Both the position numbers and the translations under genes were made by a program. Below the pieces are notes generated by a model. The model had not been told where the DNA came from. It searched no databases and was given only the letters and a program-made list of their open reading frames with translations. A stretch of DNA of 53,072 nt from a virus. The DNA lies in IMG/VR virus record IMGVR_UViG_3300007535_000007, positions 1 to 53,072 of that record; one strand, 5' to 3'. Of this stretch, positions 1 to 8,897 are shown piece by piece (position 1 is the first letter of the stretch; every line of letters starts with the position of its first letter).

Positions 1-152
1 CTATTAGCGTTTCGAAGATCCGAAAGTTCGGCTGCCTGCTCCTGCATTTTTTCCTGGGTGTGATTATAATAAAGATAAAACAAGCCGCCCATTGCAAGAA
101 TAATTACACTGGCGCCGGCGGCAACCTTACCAGTCAAACCAAAACTAAGCAT
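1..152 (-). CDS. small membrane protein, partial (C-terminus outside window)
   Basis: Fifty codons are visible. The start ATG overlaps the stop of the upstream gene (TAATG), so the two are translationally coupled. Residues about 8-28 form one hydrophobic helix (VAAGASVIILAMGGLFYLYY), followed by a Gln/Glu-rich stretch (about 31-50) typical of the start of a coiled coil. This suggests a short N-in membrane anchor with a helical tail. The rest lies beyond the left edge. I do not recognise the family. Confidence 0.7.
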   Translation of the reverse strand, partial: MLSFGLTGKVAAGASVIILAMGGLFYLYYNHTQEKMQEQAAELSDLRNAN

Positions 153-877
153 TACTTTCTCCCTACGACAACCGACCTATTGTCGTCATTGTGTGTGATG
201 AAATAGTATCTGTCAATAGCAGAAACATCCCATCCTTCACCGAGCATAGAACGAAGAATAGTCAAGGCGGATGACGTAGCCATCACATCAAGGTACGATT
301 CTGTAAGCTGCAATTTTTCAGTAAGCTCTTCAGCATCTCCGAAATCTATAAAATCGAGAATAACCTTTTGCCCAGATCGTTCGAACGTAATCACACCTTC
401 TTCAATTGTTAGCCCGGACAGGTCGCTATTTTGAAAATATTCTTCGGTGGTGAGACTAAATTCGGACCGCGGAACATAATTTTCTTGTCTTGTAATAACA
501 AGCTCTTGAACTTCTTTAGATTTGAGAGGATATTTCTTATCAGACAGATATGGCTTAACACGCCAATCCATCTCACCGGTGACTCTTTCAACATCGTCGA
601 CCAGCTTATAAAGTCTTGTCCAGAAATTAGGTTGGCGCTTAAACTCTACAAAAACAACATAGTTGCCATGACGATCGGGATTAGGGCTTACTTCACTATC
701 TAAAAACTCGACAACGCCTTTATCGATAAAATCGTCGAGATCATAAGCAGGAAGTTCGTCGCGACAATAAAAAGCCACAACAATTACTTCTTCCACAGTA
801 CCAATCTTAGGTTCAAACTCATCAATACTGATAAGCGGAAGTACCAAGTTCTTCAGATCTTTATTTTTAATGCCCAT
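152..877 (-). CDS. conserved-looking phage protein, unknown function
   Basis: 241 residues, no signal peptide, membrane segment or motif that I recognise. It is acidic, with mixed alpha/beta character. It starts 3 bases after the preceding acidic-tailed gene and its stop overlaps the next start, so it sits inside one operon transcribed from the late promoter near 1480. That position suggests a late (virion or assembly) role, but this is inference only. Confidence 0.8.
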   Translation of the reverse strand: MGIKNKDLKNLVLPLISIDEFEPKIGTVEEVIVVAFYCRDELPAYDLDDFIDKGVVEFLDSEVSPNPDRHGNYVVFVEFKRQPNFWTRLYKLVDDVERVTGEMDWRVKPYLSDKKYPLKSKEVQELVITRQENYVPRSEFSLTTEEYFQNSDLSGLTIEEGVITFERSGQKVILDFIDFGDAEELTEKLQLTESYLDVMATSSALTILRSMLGEGWDVSAIDRYYFITHNDDNRSVVVGRK

Positions 878-880
878 AGT

Positions 881-1456
881 TTATAGCATTCCTTCATTAT
901 TTTCTTCGTCGTCGGTACCAAGATCTTCGCCGCCGGCGTCCTCATCTTCAGTTTCTTCTACTCCGGTCATTTCCGAATCCCAAGCCGCAGTAATATCCTC
1001 GATATCAACTTCTTCATCTTCAAATTCTAGAATGCCATCATAGGCATCGTCGATGAATTTACGTGGCATGTTGATTGTTACCAACCAGACTGGTATACGC
1101 TTATGCTTTGCTTTCTTTGGTTGTGAAGTCTCATCGCCCTCAGTCTGAGATGGGTCGAGAACACGCTGGGTCTCAATGAACACATCTTCTCCAAAGTATA
1201 CCTTACAGCCGTATTTGACAAGACGAAGAGCACCTTGAGGGTCTGGCATGTTCTTTTTCGGATACATCCACGTTGTCTTGAACCAATATCTATCAATATC
1301 TGGACCTTCGACCAATTCTCCAGTTATCCAATTTTCGTAGGCATAAAGACTAACATGGTCCAGAATTTTTTCAAACTCTAATAGCATATCAAGAGCAGTG
1401 GTTTTTCCACTGATTCTGCGTATCAAAGCAAGGACATCATTTACACGTTTTGGCAT
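881..1456 (-). CDS. unknown phage protein with very acidic C-terminus
   Basis: 191 residues. The N-terminal two thirds are mixed; the last about 50 residues are almost entirely Glu/Asp with Gly/Thr. The start is supported by TGGAG eight to twelve bases upstream, inside a short leader that follows a GATAAATA late promoter. It is the first gene of a late operon running to the left edge. Acidic tails of this kind occur on phage assembly and scaffolding-type proteins and on nucleic-acid mimics; no specific role can be assigned. Confidence 0.8.
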   Translation of the reverse strand: MPKRVNDVLALIRRISGKTTALDMLLEFEKILDHVSLYAYENWITGELVEGPDIDRYWFKTTWMYPKKNMPDPQGALRLVKYGCKVYFGEDVFIETQRVLDPSQTEGDETSQPKKAKHKRIPVWLVTINMPRKFIDDAYDGILEFEDEEVDIEDITAAWDSEMTGVEETEDEDAGGEDLGTDDEENNEGML

Positions 1457-1476
1457 GGGTTACTCCATCTTTATAC

Positions 1477-1484
1477 TATTTATC
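1477..1484 (-). promoter_or_regulatory. late promoter GATAAATA
   Basis: Perfect octamer on the minus strand, one base from the T4 late consensus TATAAATA. Predicted start lies about 6 bases downstream, giving a leader of about 16 bases with a Shine-Dalgarno before the 1456 start. About 25 bases upstream of it (1485-1508) are nearly identical to those upstream of the octamer at 3094-3101. Confidence 0.65.
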
Positions 1485-1521
1485 TAAGATGATGTAATTT
1501 ATAGATTATCTTCTTTCGGTA

Positions 1522-3069
1522 CTACTTGGTACCGCGGATTACGGCGCCCGCGCCGGGGTAATCGTCCGTAACGTCGGAAACTTCATCAGCCCAACCTGGG
1601 GCCGTACCTACAGTAATATCACCTATTTGATTCATTGCGACCGACCAACCAAATGTTCGACCACTGTCATACTCAAATACATAAGTTGCTCCGTCTCGTG
1701 CTTCGATAGGATTAGGAATTACCTCTGTTTCCGTCCATGTACCACCTATATTCTTAATAATATATAACACCCCTCGAACAGATCCCGATACTCCGGGTTG
1801 CGGATCAACAGGGTCGGTTTTGTTTGCATAGGCGATGACTTCACCAGATCCACATATGGCGCAACCATGGTATTCGCCATTGGTCTCACTAGCTATTGTG
1901 GTCCTTGTAAATGTGCCATTGTCATTATCTTCCCATACATAAACTGCTGGAGTTCCCGCAGCCCATTTAGTTCCGACAATTGTTCTTCCATCGTCGCTAA
2001 TAGCAACATCAACATATTGCCAATATCCACCAGGAAATGGAAGTTGCGCATATCTTTCCATTTTTTCTGTCCCCGCATTCCAACGATAAACAATAAACGT
2101 GGTCTGATTACTAATCTCATCTGTGTCAATAAACCAGAGAGCCGTTACCAGTGTGTCACCATCACGAGATATTGCCATCGTATGACCTTCACCGAACGCA
2201 TCAGTCTGGGTGGGTAGGGCAGTATTATTTAATACCTGTACATGCGTCCAGGTTCCTGCAACATTTTTAAATGAGTGAACGAATCCCTGTGTCACAACCG
2301 ATGCTTGATACGGTTCATTAGGTGAGCCTATAAATAGGAATGATCCTGGGCCGCCATCTCCACGAAGTGCTACCGAATGTCCGAATCCTTCATTATTTGA
2401 GCCGGCATCTGCCCAACCAACGCCGCCGTTAACCGGTTCCGTGGCGGCGGTTGTAATCTTGCCAACCTGCACATAGTTATCCCCCACCTTTTCAAAAAGG
2501 AAAACGGCACCGCTGGTAATTCCGGTTTCTACGAAATCCGGAGCACCAACCGCAATAAATGTCCCATTAGAGTTGGGTGCGAGCAGACGTGTGTGATACT
2601 GAACGAAATTGGAGCCTCCTCCATACCGCACACCGCCAAAGTTTGCGTCTTTTGTTCCTTGGGTAACGTCTACATGCGAGAATGTTGTAAGAAGTGTATA
2701 TTCATCGTTGGCTCGTTGCCATACGGTAACGTGCCCGTCGTAATTGGTCCCGGGAGCCGGTGTTGGGTCATTATCCACAGCACTACCATCTGGCACACCG
2801 ACGAACAACAAACTACCGTCGTCTGTCATTGCGGTTGTCCACCCTGATGAATTTCCAAAATTAGCATCCAGAGGATGTTGTTCAAAGTATATACTACTCT
2901 CTGCGTCCCATGTGGTAAGGTCACCGCACCCAATGCTTTCTTCTGGTGTTTTAATACCTAATATAGGTTGTCGGAATGGTTCTGGCTCTATTGCGCCTGT
3001 ACTTGTTGTTATTTTTCCAGTACGATCATCAATAATGATTCGAACCCCAGGGGAGTTTAATTTTTTCAT
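1522..3069 (-). CDS. FG-GAP/integrin-type beta-propeller virion or receptor-binding protein
   Basis: 515 residues with about six to seven recurring blades of the type NFG..S-W/VA-dDG-LFVG-P......G-V-V/F, for example ANFGNSSGWTTAMTDDGSLL near residue 69 and GFGHSVALRGDGGPGSFLFIG near 228; this is the FG-GAP repeat pattern of integrin alpha-like propellers. The first about 55 residues form a separate N-terminal part that may attach it to the particle. Such propellers usually bind ligands or surface glycans, so a tail-fibre tip or adhesin is the likely role. An AGGA site precedes the ATG, downstream of a late promoter. Alternative: a secreted protein, but no signal peptide is present. Confidence 0.7.
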   Translation of the reverse strand: MKKLNSPGVRIIIDDRTGKITTSTGAIEPEPFRQPILGIKTPEESIGCGDLTTWDAESSIYFEQHPLDANFGNSSGWTTAMTDDGSLLFVGVPDGSAVDNDPTPAPGTNYDGHVTVWQRANDEYTLLTTFSHVDVTQGTKDANFGGVRYGGGSNFVQYHTRLLAPNSNGTFIAVGAPDFVETGITSGAVFLFEKVGDNYVQVGKITTAATEPVNGGVGWADAGSNNEGFGHSVALRGDGGPGSFLFIGSPNEPYQASVVTQGFVHSFKNVAGTWTHVQVLNNTALPTQTDAFGEGHTMAISRDGDTLVTALWFIDTDEISNQTTFIVYRWNAGTEKMERYAQLPFPGGYWQYVDVAISDDGRTIVGTKWAAGTPAVYVWEDNDNGTFTRTTIASETNGEYHGCAICGSGEVIAYANKTDPVDPQPGVSGSVRGVLYIIKNIGGTWTETEVIPNPIEARDGATYVFEYDSGRTFGWSVAMNQIGDITVGTAPGWADEVSDVTDDYPGAGAVIRGTK

Positions 3070-3093
3070 TTCTAGTCTTTCCTATCTCTCTCT

Positions 3094-3101
3094 TATTTAT
3101 C
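3094..3101 (-). promoter_or_regulatory. late promoter GATAAATA
   Basis: Perfect octamer upstream of the propeller gene, followed by a leader of about 20 bases with AGGA. The flank at 3102-3125 matches the flank at 1485-1508 with only a few differences. Confidence 0.65.
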
Positions 3102-3138
3102 TTAGATAATGAAATTTATAGACTACTCCAAAGAAGAG

Positions 3139-3146
3139 GATAAATA
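3139..3146 (+). promoter_or_regulatory. late promoter GATAAATA (plus strand), leaderless
   Basis: One of two plus-strand octamers found in front of plus-strand genes. Exactly five bases separate it from the ATG at 3152. By T4 late-promoter geometry the first transcribed base would be the A of the ATG. No Shine-Dalgarno is present. Confidence 0.65.
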
Positions 3147-3151
3147 ATGTT

Positions 3152-3844
3152 ATGCTTAAATCCTATGTTACAACAGATTGGACTAAGGAAGTTTTGAAAG
3201 AAATGTCCGACAAAAACACCCTTCCAATTGACCATGTAAATTATCTAGCATATTTGGCCAACAATAATATAAAACCTAATGTAATTTATGACATAGGATC
3301 AGCGGTCAAACATTGGACTAATGTCGCTCGACAAATATGGCCAACGGCTCAATATTACTTATTCGAAGGCACACGGGCAATGGAATGTCTTTATGAGAAC
3401 GAGAATTATAATATAGATGTGTTGTCTAATGAAGAAAAAATTGTTGACTTTTACGAACACCCATATAATCCTGGAGGTAATTCTTTATATAAAGAAAATG
3501 TCGAGTATTGTATCATTACCAATGAAATTTATACACCGGCTTATACCTTTCAAAGGCATACAAAAAGACTAGATCGAGTAGTTGCAGAGCGCATGTTTCC
3601 TACTCCCGACTTTATGAAGATTGATGTGCAAGGCGCAGAACTGGAGATACTAAGGGGAGCAGGTGACCTTTTAAAGACCCTAGATCATCTTATCGTTGAG
3701 ATATCGAAAGTGGAATATAATTTAGGTTCTCCGAAACCTGAAACAGTAATAGCAGGTTTAGAAGAATTGGGATTTGTTCCGAAAAAAATGTTCTTCGCCG
3801 AGAATGAGATTGATGGCGATTGCCACTTCGTTCGAAAGACCTAG
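3152..3844 (+). CDS. FkbM-family SAM-dependent methyltransferase
   Basis: 230 residues. The SAM-binding first strand reads VIYDIGSAVKHWT (about 44-56), and the family signature FMKIDVQGAELEILRGA lies near residues 148-165, followed by a VEISKVEY strand. FkbM enzymes O-methylate sugars and other small or surface molecules; the phage substrate is unknown (host or virion glycan is a guess). The gene is one of only three plus-strand genes here, has its own GATAAATA promoter, and its 3' end overlaps the convergent gene by four bases. The isolated orientation suggests a separately acquired cargo gene. Confidence 0.8.
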   Translation: MLKSYVTTDWTKEVLKEMSDKNTLPIDHVNYLAYLANNNIKPNVIYDIGSAVKHWTNVARQIWPTAQYYLFEGTRAMECLYENENYNIDVLSNEEKIVDFYEHPYNPGGNSLYKENVEYCIITNEIYTPAYTFQRHTKRLDRVVAERMFPTPDFMKIDVQGAELEILRGAGDLLKTLDHLIVEISKVEYNLGSPKPETVIAGLEELGFVPKKMFFAENEIDGDCHFVRKT

Positions 3845-4701
3845 CCCTTATCAGTCCATTTGTCTTTAAGATAGGAAACGAACTCTTCAATATGCTTTAG
3901 CTTCTCTTTGCGCATGATCTTAATAATGTGGGCTACGCCTGTCTCGGGCTGTGTTTTATTATTATGAATATCGTTAGCAAGTCGTTTCCAAGAATCGCCA
4001 CGGTAGTCTTGATGCACAATCAAATCTCTAGTCTGTTTGGCCTCCTTACTGAGCTGTGATAGATCATCCTTGTAATACAGCTCTAGCCACGGTCGCAGCC
4101 ATCTTTTCCTATCCGTCAGATACGGTCGAGAAACCGCCGTAGATTTTGCCTGCATCGTATACGCCGAGAGCGGTTCCGCCTTCTTCTTATTCTGTAGCAG
4201 CCACGCCTTATAGTCAGTGTAGAAATAGAACGGTATCCCGCGTGCCTTACATGCCAATGCTAGTTTACGATAACGGACCGCTCGCGGCCCTTCTGGATTA
4301 GATTGAGAGAAGCGGTCCGTGTGAAAAGTGTGGACCTCTTTGATATAACGGCTCGCTGGCTCGATATATGGCGTCTCAGAATAGATGCGGTCCTCAGCCT
4401 CGTAGGAATCATGCCCCCACTGCCAGTAATCTACCGCCTTGCCAGAATAGGTGTGGGAAAGCGCCTGACCATCGAGGACGAAGACCGTGCCTTCCATCGT
4501 CATCTTCTCCGTATATTTTCCCACCTTGCTTCTCGTCACCGAAAAGAAATAGGGCTTGGTCTGCATCGTGCGCTCATGATCTGTGCCGACAGAGGTTGCG
4601 AGCTTGAAGCGGTTCTGCTTCACTATCTCCAGCGCCGCGAAGGTGCTCGTGGCATGATACACCTCGCTAGTAATGCCTTCAAATAATTCATTTGCTTTCA
4701 C
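3841..4701 (-). CDS. ADP-ribosyltransferase-like protein, probably packaged in the head
   Basis: 286 residues from a GTG at 4701 (ATG at 4716 would add five residues but lies inside the promoter octamer). The region 14-125 has the order expected of an ART fold: YHATS, then YFFSVTR, then VFVLDGQAL, then a YEAEDRIYSE block with acidic residues. The N-terminus VKANELFEG resembles a T4 capsid-targeting peptide with an L-F-E cleavage site, like that of the T4 head-packaged ADP-ribosyltransferase Alt. The C-terminal half is basic and helical. Late promoter, no Shine-Dalgarno. ART assignment is from motif order only; a different role for this fold is possible. Confidence 0.5.
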   Translation of the reverse strand: MKANELFEGITSEVYHATSTFAALEIVKQNRFKLATSVGTDHERTMQTKPYFFSVTRSKVGKYTEKMTMEGTVFVLDGQALSHTYSGKAVDYWQWGHDSYEAEDRIYSETPYIEPASRYIKEVHTFHTDRFSQSNPEGPRAVRYRKLALACKARGIPFYFYTDYKAWLLQNKKKAEPLSAYTMQAKSTAVSRPYLTDRKRWLRPWLELYYKDDLSQLSKEAKQTRDLIVHQDYRGDSWKRLANDIHNNKTQPETGVAHIIKIMRKEKLKHIEEFVSYLKDKWTDKG

Positions 4702-4706
4702 AATAG

Positions 4707-4714
4707 TATTTATC
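4707..4714 (-). promoter_or_regulatory. late promoter GATAAATA, leaderless
   Basis: Octamer followed by CTATT and then GTG at 4701, the same octamer-CTATT-start arrangement as on the plus strand at 25864. The upstream ATG (4716) overlaps the octamer and would not be in the mRNA. Confidence 0.6.
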
Positions 4715-4887
4715 ATGGAGAGTTATCAATGCTGTTATCTATATTTCTTGAATATACTAAATATCTTTGTATATGGAAAAAGAATTTCTCGCTCATATAC
4801 GAAGGGTAACTGTAATCCTTATGCGACTGCATAGTTCGGGTTCAGTAATACATTTATCTAAAAACCACAACCTTAAAGGGAATATAA

Positions 4888-5613
4888 ATGGCACGAGTAA
4901 ATAAGAAGCGTGGTGCTTCACCACGAATTGTTCATATTCAAGAGTCCACACCTCAAACAGATAGAAAAACAAAGGTGGAACTTATTCCAAGAAATGTATC
5001 TCAAGAAGAGTATGTTACTAATCTATATAATTTTAATAAAAGGATTGTCTTTGCAATAGGCCCAGCTGGAACAGGTAAGACCTACCTTGCAGTCCAAAAA
5101 GCAATTCAAGATTATAAGAATAAACGAATCAATAAGATTGTGATTACTCGTCCGGCGGTTTCAAATGGAGAAAGCCACGGTTACTTACCTGGAGACTTGA
5201 ACCAGAAAATGGAACCCTGGACCCGCCCAGTGTTCGATGTCTTTGAAGAATACTACAGCCCTAAAGAAGTAAAACAGATGCTAGACGAGGGCATTATTGA
5301 GATTGCCCCGCTTGCGTATATGCGTGGTAGAACCTTCAAAAATTGTATGGTAATCTTAGACGAAAGCCAAAATACAACACCTGCTCAAATGAAAATGGTG
5401 CTAACAAGAATAGGCGAAGGTAGTCGTCTGCTTGTCACTGGCGACCTTCGCCAGTCCGACTACAAGGATAGCAAGAACGGACTATATGATTTCTTTATGC
5501 GAATGGAACAATCGACCTCTGATATGATTGCTGTTACAAGGTTTAGCACCAATGACATTGAGCGAGATGAGATTGTGACCGAAGTGTTGCGGTTGTATGG
5601 TGAGGATGATTAG
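4888..5613 (+). CDS. phoH: PhoH-like ATPase
   Basis: 241 residues. Walker A GPAGTGKT at 58-65, VITRPAVSNGE at about 85-95, Walker B VILDES at 155-160, and TGDLRQSD at 179-186 give a complete PhoH/RhlB-type P-loop domain. PhoH-like proteins are widespread in marine and T4-like phages; they are RNA-linked ATPases of unclear role in infection. AAAGGG lies about 7 bases before the ATG. It is divergent from the ART-like gene, across a 170-base AT-rich gap with only a weak sigma70-like match (TTGAAT-16-TATATG around 4750-4780), and ends four bases into the convergent gene. Confidence 0.93.
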   Translation: MARVNKKRGASPRIVHIQESTPQTDRKTKVELIPRNVSQEEYVTNLYNFNKRIVFAIGPAGTGKTYLAVQKAIQDYKNKRINKIVITRPAVSNGESHGYLPGDLNQKMEPWTRPVFDVFEEYYSPKEVKQMLDEGIIEIAPLAYMRGRTFKNCMVILDESQNTTPAQMKMVLTRIGEGSRLLVTGDLRQSDYKDSKNGLYDFFMRMEQSTSDMIAVTRFSTNDIERDEIVTEVLRLYGEDD

Positions 5614-5942
5614 AAGTTAGAAGGATAACGCCAACTTTTGTTCCAATCAAACTGAATTGTTTCTCCACATAGTTGGCAAGGCATTGTGTTAGGTGGGAAT
5701 ACGAGTCTGCGTGTGTTCATTTCGACTTCGTGTAGGCCATGATGCGATTTTTCGCATCTCCCGTCGAGAATGACAAAGATATTCTCATTGAGCCCTATAC
5801 GATAGTCGTCATCACCGTGCTTCACTATCCAGGCGATGTCTTCATTGGCTTCATCACCAAGATCGGCGTGTTCAAGAATATACCTAGCACGAGCATGTGG
5901 CCCAGCCAACTCAAAGAGAAATTTTTGTTTATCATTCGGCAT
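5610..5942 (-). CDS. small unknown protein
   Basis: 110 residues with a lone CQLC pair near the C-terminus (about 93-96) and a CEKSHH segment in the middle, which could make a zinc site but is not a family I recognise. Follows guaC by two bases and converges with phoH. Confidence 0.75.
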   Translation of the reverse strand: MPNDKQKFLFELAGPHARARYILEHADLGDEANEDIAWIVKHGDDDYRIGLNENIFVILDGRCEKSHHGLHEVEMNTRRLVFPPNTMPCQLCGETIQFDWNKSWRYPSNF

Positions 5943-5944
5943 AG

Positions 5945-7063
5945 TTATTGGTTAGTTTCATAAACTGACAAAGATTCATTTGTCTGGCGGTGTGTCATTA
6001 TAAAAGTTGTGCGCCTTGATAGCTCTTTCAGCTTGCGACTCCCAGTATAGGTGCATGCCGACCTTACGCCGCCGAGAATATCCTGCAGGGTACCGGCGAC
6101 TGGACCACGATAAGGAACAAGAACTCGCTTACCTTCACTGGCACGATACTCTGCGAGCTCGCCGCTGTGTTTTTCCTGGGCGATCTTCGATGACATGCCG
6201 TAGAATTCCATATACTTCCGCTCCGCGTCTAGTGTGTCGAGAGCAACCCCGTTATTACGAATAACCTCAGATGTCTTATGCCACTCGCTAATAATCTCAC
6301 CACCGCACTCGTCATGTCCAGCCAACATGCCACCGAGCATGACGAAGTCGGCACCAGCACCAAACGCTTTCGCAACGTCGCCGGGGTTGGTGCAACCACC
6401 ATCAGCGATGATGTGACCGCCCAGCCCGTGTGCTGCATCCGCACATTCGATCACCGCCGATAGCTGCGGGTAACCCACACCAGCCTTCTTGCGGGTAGTA
6501 CAAACGCTTCCAGGACCAATCCCAATCTTAATCATATCTGCACCAGCTAGTATCAGCGCCTCGGTCATGTCTGCTGTCACTACGTTGCCTGCAATAAGGA
6601 CTCGATCCACTCCAATTATTTCTCGAAGCTTTTTTACAGATTCTACGAAATTTTCTGTATAACCGTTCGCCACATCGAGACATACATAAGAGACGATCGG
6701 GACGCGATCTAGAATCTTCTGAAGGTTTTCAAAGTCAGATTTAGAGGATCCAGTTGATACGGCAACATCTCCAATCCAATCCGTTGCCGTAAATCCGTTT
6801 GTTGCATTTCCCCATTCCTCTACTGAATAATGTTTATGTATGCAGGTAAACATGCGGTTCTTATGTAATGCCTTTGCCATTTCAAACGTGCCGACGGTGT
6901 CCATGTTTGCTGCCATGATAGGGATTCCGTTGTAGACGGTTGTTGAATGTCGAAATCGAAATTCGCGAAACAGATCAACTTCCTTACGAGATACTAATGT
7001 GCTGCGCTTTGGACGAATGAGCACATCAGTATAATCTAGTTTTGGGTCGTTGTCAATTCGCAT
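5945..7063 (-). CDS. guaC: GMP reductase
   Basis: 372 residues, close to the 347 of E. coli GuaC and similar along its whole length. The catalytic loop [12 protein letters not shown] contains Cys188; [26 protein letters not shown] and FYGMSS follow in the family order. GuaC converts GMP to IMP with NADPH, recycling guanine nucleotides. The start at 7063 is chosen because AGGAGGA lies seven bases upstream and [10 protein letters not shown] matches the known N-terminus; a longer start at 7099 would add 12 residues. It overlaps the previous gene by 28 bases. It lacks the CBS domains of IMP dehydrogenase. Confidence 0.95.
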   Translation of the reverse strand: MRIDNDPKLDYTDVLIRPKRSTLVSRKEVDLFREFRFRHSTTVYNGIPIMAANMDTVGTFEMAKALHKNRMFTCIHKHYSVEEWGNATNGFTATDWIGDVAVSTGSSKSDFENLQKILDRVPIVSYVCLDVANGYTENFVESVKKLREIIGVDRVLIAGNVVTADMTEALILAGADMIKIGIGPGSVCTTRKKAGVGYPQLSAVIECADAAHGLGGHIIADGGCTNPGDVAKAFGAGADFVMLGGMLAGHDECGGEIISEWHKTSEVIRNNGVALDTLDAERKYMEFYGMSSKIAQEKHSGELAEYRASEGKRVLVPYRGPVAGTLQDILGGVRSACTYTGSRKLKELSRRTTFIMTHRQTNESLSVYETNQ

Positions 7064-7449
7064 TGTTCCTCCTGAATCTTCTGCCAAAATTCCTGCCATG
7101 ATGATATGTAATAGCTATTTCCTACCAACAACGAAGTGTATAGGCTTTGACCATAATATGTCAATGGGGTAGGTAGCGTATATTGTATTTTAGAAAGGTC
7201 ATTGCTGATTGCATCGTCATGTTCGATGAGTCGAGAATGAATATAAATAGATCTGCCGCCGTCGGCATAAATCGCTTGAGCATTATAGACGAGCGTCTTA
7301 CCAATGGCTTCGAATAGGTTATCGAAATCGAGTTGTGTAATCAAATAATAACTTGCGTGTTTAGACCATCCACACATCCAATCATAGAATTTTTGATTCA
7401 TTTGACCATTTGTAATAAGAGCAACATCAGCATCAATCAGATAGTTCAT
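7036..7449 (-). CDS. unknown protein
   Basis: 137 residues, strong GGAGG before the ATG. Starts LIDADVALI, which recalls the first strand of HAD-type phosphatases, and the upstream neighbour is a HAD enzyme, but the remaining HAD motifs are not evident. The end carries the Shine-Dalgarno of guaC, so translation may be coupled. Confidence 0.75.
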   Translation of the reverse strand: MNYLIDADVALITNGQMNQKFYDWMCGWSKHASYYLITQLDFDNLFEAIGKTLVYNAQAIYADGGRSIYIHSRLIEHDDAISNDLSKIQYTLPTPLTYYGQSLYTSLLVGNSYYISSWQEFWQKIQEEQCELTTTQN

Positions 7450-8047
7450 ATGCCTCCATTATCAATTCATAAATTTCTTCCCACGGAGATTCTTCGCTCA
7501 CTCGCGCATAAATCTCTTCTTCAATAGTAGGACCCACATGCGTATTATGTGCCGCGGTCACGAGAACTGATCGAAGACCGAGATTAGCACCATCCAACGC
7601 ATTGCGCACATGGTCTTCGATCCAGAAGAGATCGCTGCCTTCCCATCGCTTTAATGTTTTCGCTTTTGATGCCCCTGTATCAAGACAGATTAGCTCCTCA
7701 ATGGCGTCGCCAAAAAGATTTTCAAGATTCTTTTTGCGGAATTCATAGGCATCGGGGTGATCACTAAGACTAGTGATAGCAATAAATCGAAATCCCTGAG
7801 ATTGTAGCTTAGAGACATATTTTCGAGAATCGGCCAAAGGCTTTAAACGAGCAATGGCATCGGAACTGTTGAACTCTTTGGCAACTCGATAAACTTCGAG
7901 TTGATCAATATGATGTCTTAGAGCAAGTTCATACATGTGACCATTGTCTGGGTCAGCATAGTAACCGGCTTTAGACATAAACGTATCGAAGCCGGTGAGC
8001 CAATCTAAGAGCACACCATCGCAATCAGTTAGAATCAGTTTCTGCAT
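7433..8047 (-). CDS. HAD-superfamily phosphatase, possibly 5'-nucleotidase
   Basis: 204 residues from the ATG at 8047 (a TTG at 8068 is upstream). Motif I DCDGVLLDW (about 8-16), motif II AITSLSDHP (about 89-97), and motif IV region LFWIEDHVRNA (about 138-148) match a HAD hydrolase. Motif I resembles the class that includes deoxyribonucleotidases. In this nucleotide-metabolism neighbourhood a dNMP/NMP phosphatase is plausible. Confidence 0.75.
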   Translation of the reverse strand: MQKLILTDCDGVLLDWLTGFDTFMSKAGYYADPDNGHMYELALRHHIDQLEVYRVAKEFNSSDAIARLKPLADSRKYVSKLQSQGFRFIAITSLSDHPDAYEFRKKNLENLFGDAIEELICLDTGASKAKTLKRWEGSDLFWIEDHVRNALDGANLGLRSVLVTAAHNTHVGPTIEEEIYARVSEESPWEEIYELIMEAYELSD

Positions 8048-8387
8048 CTTCTTCGCTGCTCTCCTCAACTGTCTCTTCTTCTTTCTTTTTGCTAATCATT
8101 TTCTCAGGAACCTCAGCCCCAACTAGATCAAGAAACTGTCTATACTTTAGGCTATACCCTTTGATAATATGATCTTCTAAATTATCAAATGTTGCGCCAC
8201 TATCCTTCACACGATTCTTCAGAAGCTTGCGTGACTTGACATCCATGATGGCAGTAGAATTACTGTAGTGTTTGTTCTTCAAAGAGTTTACAAACTCTAC
8301 CATCTCATGCACCTGAAACTTTCCTTTATGTTGGCCCTCATTCACCATAACGTGCGTGTGTGATATGACCACAAATGCTCCTCTCAT
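8025..8387 (-). CDS. unknown protein with acidic Lys/Glu tail
   Basis: 120 residues. N-terminal two thirds folded and slightly basic; the last 25 are a Lys run followed by Glu/Ser/Asp. The start overlaps the stop of the next gene upstream (ATGA). Unrecognised family. Confidence 0.8.
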   Translation of the reverse strand: MRGAFVVISHTHVMVNEGQHKGKFQVHEMVEFVNSLKNKHYSNSTAIMDVKSRKLLKNRVKDSGATFDNLEDHIIKGYSLKYRQFLDLVGAEVPEKMISKKKEEETVEESSEEDAETDSN

Positions 8388-8608
8388 TCTTTTTCTCCTT
8401 TTTCGTCTAATACGATTGTGATTTGTATTCCGTCGTTACAGGTTACTTCTAGCCTGTCTGTAATCTTTTTAAGCTTCTCAAGACCGTCAAATGTTTCACA
8501 CTTTTCTTCTGCCTTGACAATCTCTTCCTTGTAGAGAGTAGGGTGAGGTGTTGTGAAAATTAGAAACAGAATAATCATCCACATCACTAATAATAAAAAT
8601 ATATTCAT
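8384..8608 (-). CDS. small single-pass membrane protein
   Basis: 74 residues starting at MNIFLLLVMWMI; residues 2-19 form one membrane helix or uncleaved signal anchor, then a short soluble domain with two Cys (in KCETF and VTCNDG) that could be disulphide-bonded outside the membrane. The ATG overlaps the previous stop region (TAGAATG), which favours 8608 over upstream starts. Function unknown. Confidence 0.75.
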   Translation of the reverse strand: MNIFLLLVMWMIILFLIFTTPHPTLYKEEIVKAEEKCETFDGLEKLKKITDRLEVTCNDGIQITIVLDEKGEKE

Positions 8609-8609
8609 T

Positions 8610-8852
8610 CTACACCCGCTCGTATGTTGATTCAAAAATGTCCGGCTTGCAAGGATGTAATTCACCTTGCATACCAGCAATAATATAGTCGTCTTTGTCT
8701 GCTCTCATAACGCCGTCTAGTGTGCGAATATAGATTGCACCATTGAGAATTTCAATGTCACCATTTCGTCCCTTGCAGAACAGAATAATCTCCGTAGGGT
8801 TGTTACCTGTCCACCGAACAGCTTCTACCACACCCTTTTTCCTATACTTCAT
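8610..8852 (-). CDS. small conserved phage protein (PGDYI-type)
   Basis: 80 residues from MKYRKKGVVEAVRW. The pattern YRKK..VEAVRWTG...E.........DGVM.A...DYIIAG..GE..PCKPDIFE.TYE is a common small phage protein whose function is not known. GGAGGTGT precedes this ATG, and a sigma70-like promoter sits just upstream inside the end of ung, so this start (not 8966) is right. Confidence 0.85.
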   Translation of the reverse strand: MKYRKKGVVEAVRWTGNNPTEIILFCKGRNGDIEILNGAIYIRTLDGVMRADKDDYIIAGMQGELHPCKPDIFESTYERV

Positions 8853-8868
8853 ACACACCTCCAAGAAT

Positions 8869-8897
8869 ACTATAACATCATTTCTCGCCCCAGTCAA
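8869..8897 (-). promoter_or_regulatory. sigma70-like promoter
   Basis: TTGACT (8897-8892), 17-base spacer, TATAGT (8874-8869) on the minus strand, inside the last codons of ung. Drives the 8852 gene after a short leader with GGAGG. Confidence 0.55.

Noticed and set aside
5945-7099. Annotation of guaC as IMP dehydrogenase, or with the longer start at 7099
   Set aside because: No CBS domains, whole-length match to GMP reductase, and AGGAGGA fixes the start at 7063.
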